From Enterobacter kobei (GTDB lineage Bacteria > Pseudomonadota > Gammaproteobacteria > Enterobacterales > Enterobacteriaceae): 64,000 nt of DNA. This document shows positions 62,769-64,000 of the stretch, in pieces (within the stretch, counting starts at the first letter, position 1; every line of letters starts with the position of its first letter). The translations under genes were made by a program, and so were the position numbers. Below the pieces are notes generated by a model. That model made no database searches and was not told where the DNA came from. It was given only the letters and a program-made list of their open reading frames with translations. The stretch spans positions 3,782,001 to 3,846,000 of the forward strand of contig NZ_CP017181.1 of assembly GCF_001729765.1 (NCBI RefSeq). Reading direction: 5' to 3'.

Positions 62769-64000
62769 CAGCCACGCTCCACTACGGGTTTGAGTTCAAT
62801 ACGTTTGATATCCCCCACCAGCACCAGGTAACTCAGGACTGCCACCAGCGCATGCACGCCGACGTAGATCAGTGCACCGTTGAATGACCTCGTCGTACCA
62901 ACGATGTAGCCAATCGCGATTGGCGTAACAATCCCGGAAATGTTGCCGAACATATTGAAAAGACCGCCGCTCAGGCCGCTGATCTCTTTTGGCGCGGTAT
63001 CCGCCATCACCGCCCAGCCCAGCGCGCCAATGCCTTTGCCGAAGAAGGCCATCGCCATAAAGCCGATAACCATCCACTCGGCGCTGACGTAGTTGCAGAA
63101 CACCATAGTCATGGAGAGCAGCATGCCGAGCACAATCGGCGTTTTACGCGCGATGTTCAGCGATCCGGTGCGGCGCATCAGCCAGTCGGATATCACCCCG
63201 CCGAGCACGCCACCGATAAAGCCGCAGATCGCCGGGATCGAAGCAACAAATCCCGCTTTCAGGATCGACATACCTCGCGCCTGCACCAGGTACACCGGGA
63301 ACCAGGTGATGAAAAAGTAGGTTAGCGCGTTGATACAGTACTGGCCCAGATAGATGCCGATCATCATCCGCGTACCGACAAGCTGTTTGATCTGCGCCCA
63401 TTTCTGGCTGAACGGGACTTTTACTTTCCCGGACTTCTGATCCATGTTGATCAGCGCACCACCTTCCGCAATGTACTCCAGCTCTTTCTTGTTTACGCCA
63501 GGATGCTGATTCGGTTCGTGGATCACTTTCAGCCAGACGAAGCTAATGATGATCCCTAGCCCGCCCATAAAGAAGAAGACGTGCGACCAGCCCACTTCGT
63601 GCGTCAGCCAGCCCATAATGGGTGCGAAGATCACCGTGGCGAAATATTGGGCGGAGTTAAAAATCGCCACCGCCGTTCCCCTCTCCTGCGCCGGGAACCA
63701 GGCCGCGACAATACGACTGTTTCCCGGGAAGGAAGGCGCTTCTGCCAGGCCTACCAGGAAGCGCAGCGTAAAGAGCGCGACGATAATGCCAAAACCGTTG
63801 AAAACATCGACAAAGCCCTGCAAAAGGGTAAATGCAGACCAGATAAAGATGGACCAGAAATAGACACGTTTAGAGCCAAAACGGTCCAGAAGCCAGCCGC
63901 CTGGAATTTGCCCGATGACGTAGGCCCATGAGAATGCGGAGAAAACGTAACCCATGCCCACCGGATCAAGGCCGATATCTTTTGCCATTTCAGAGCCGGC
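62768..64000 (-). CDS. gudP: GudP, D-glucarate MFS permease (N terminus beyond window)
   Basis: The visible part has about 410 residues and misses roughly the first 41 residues of the 450-residue E. coli GudP; the right window edge cuts the gene inside a codon run reading [15 protein letters not shown]. The MFS motif [13 protein letters not shown] and the ACS-family segment [17 protein letters not shown] are present. It imports glucarate for GudD. It opens the gudPXD-garK operon. Confidence 0.95.
   Translation of the reverse strand, partial: AGSEMAKDIGLDPVGMGYVFSAFSWAYVIGQIPGGWLLDRFGSKRVYFWSIFIWSAFTLLQGFVDVFNGFGIIVALFTLRFLVGLAEAPSFPGNSRIVAAWFPAQERGTAVAIFNSAQYFATVIFAPIMGWLTHEVGWSHVFFFMGGLGIIISFVWLKVIHEPNQHPGVNKKELEYIAEGGALINMDQKSGKVKVPFSQKWAQIKQLVGTRMMIGIYLGQYCINALTYFFITWFPVYLVQARGMSILKAGFVASIPAICGFIGGVLGGVISDWLMRRTGSLNIARKTPIVLGMLLSMTMVFCNYVSAEWMVIGFMAMAFFGKGIGALGWAVMADTAPKEISGLSGGLFNMFGNISGIVTPIAIGYIVGTTRSFNGALIYVGVHALVAVLSYLVLVGDIKRIELKPVVERG

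Overview
The window is a chromosomal segment of a member of the Enterobacteriaceae close to Enterobacter (Enterobacter cloacae complex or a near relative). Gene order and protein sequences follow the Escherichia coli/Salmonella backbone (hyc-hyp-fhlA, mutS, rpoS-nlpD-pcm-surE-truD-ispFD-ftsB, cysCND, cysHIJ, queD/queE, eno-pyrG-mazG-relA-rlmD, barA, gud). Accessory cassettes lie between the blocks. No rRNA, tRNA, transposase, integrase or CRISPR array was seen. All assignments come from reading the sequence and from remembered family knowledge; no database search was run.

Layout. 1-6290 (-): hycABCDEFG of formate hydrogenlyase (hycG cut by the window edge). 6501-12250 (+): hypABCDE and fhlA, the hydrogenase maturation genes and the formate-responsive sigma-54 activator. 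Back-to-back -24/-12 promoters and FhlA/IHF-like sites lie between the two operons. 12405-16438 (+): a Fur-box-preceded iron-type ABC importer (binding protein, permease, ATPase) with an MFS transporter. Then ygbA (-), a SymE-like gene (+) and mutS (+). The mutS-rpoS interval carries a hydroxyarylic acid decarboxylase operon (-) with divergent hosA and two palindromic operators, then a LysR regulator with a divergent MFS/NTF2-like pair. 25421-32048 (-): rpoS, nlpD, pcm, surE, truD, ispF, ispD, ftsB, ygbE. 32107-36422 (-): cysC, cysN, cysD and a cysG. iap (+) converges on cysHIJ (-); together the cys genes form the sulfate activation, reduction and siroheme pathway. queD (+) and queE (-) follow, then a PTS permease/nanE operon with a divergent RpiR regulator, and an orphan extended SDR. 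48244-55925 (-): eno, pyrG, mazG, relA, rlmD; then barA (+). 58858-64000 (-): the glucarate operon gudP-gudX-gudD-garK, with gudP cut by the window end.

The most striking observations are lesions in two global stationary-phase regulators. rpoS has an in-frame amber codon replacing Gln251, which removes sigma region 4. barA has a one-base insertion immediately before its catalytic His box. Both genes are otherwise full length and well conserved, which suggests recent loss (laboratory passage or host adaptation) or sequence error. Two further changes deserve checking: HypE has Cys in place of the Asp of its GDHG motif, and the CysG encoded with cysDNC lacks about 19 residues of its NAD-binding domain. 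These are the best targets in the window. I found no convincing wholly new system, but the ABC/MFS operon, the PTS-nanE-RpiR module with a clear inverted-repeat operator, and the orphan SDR are the least characterised parts.
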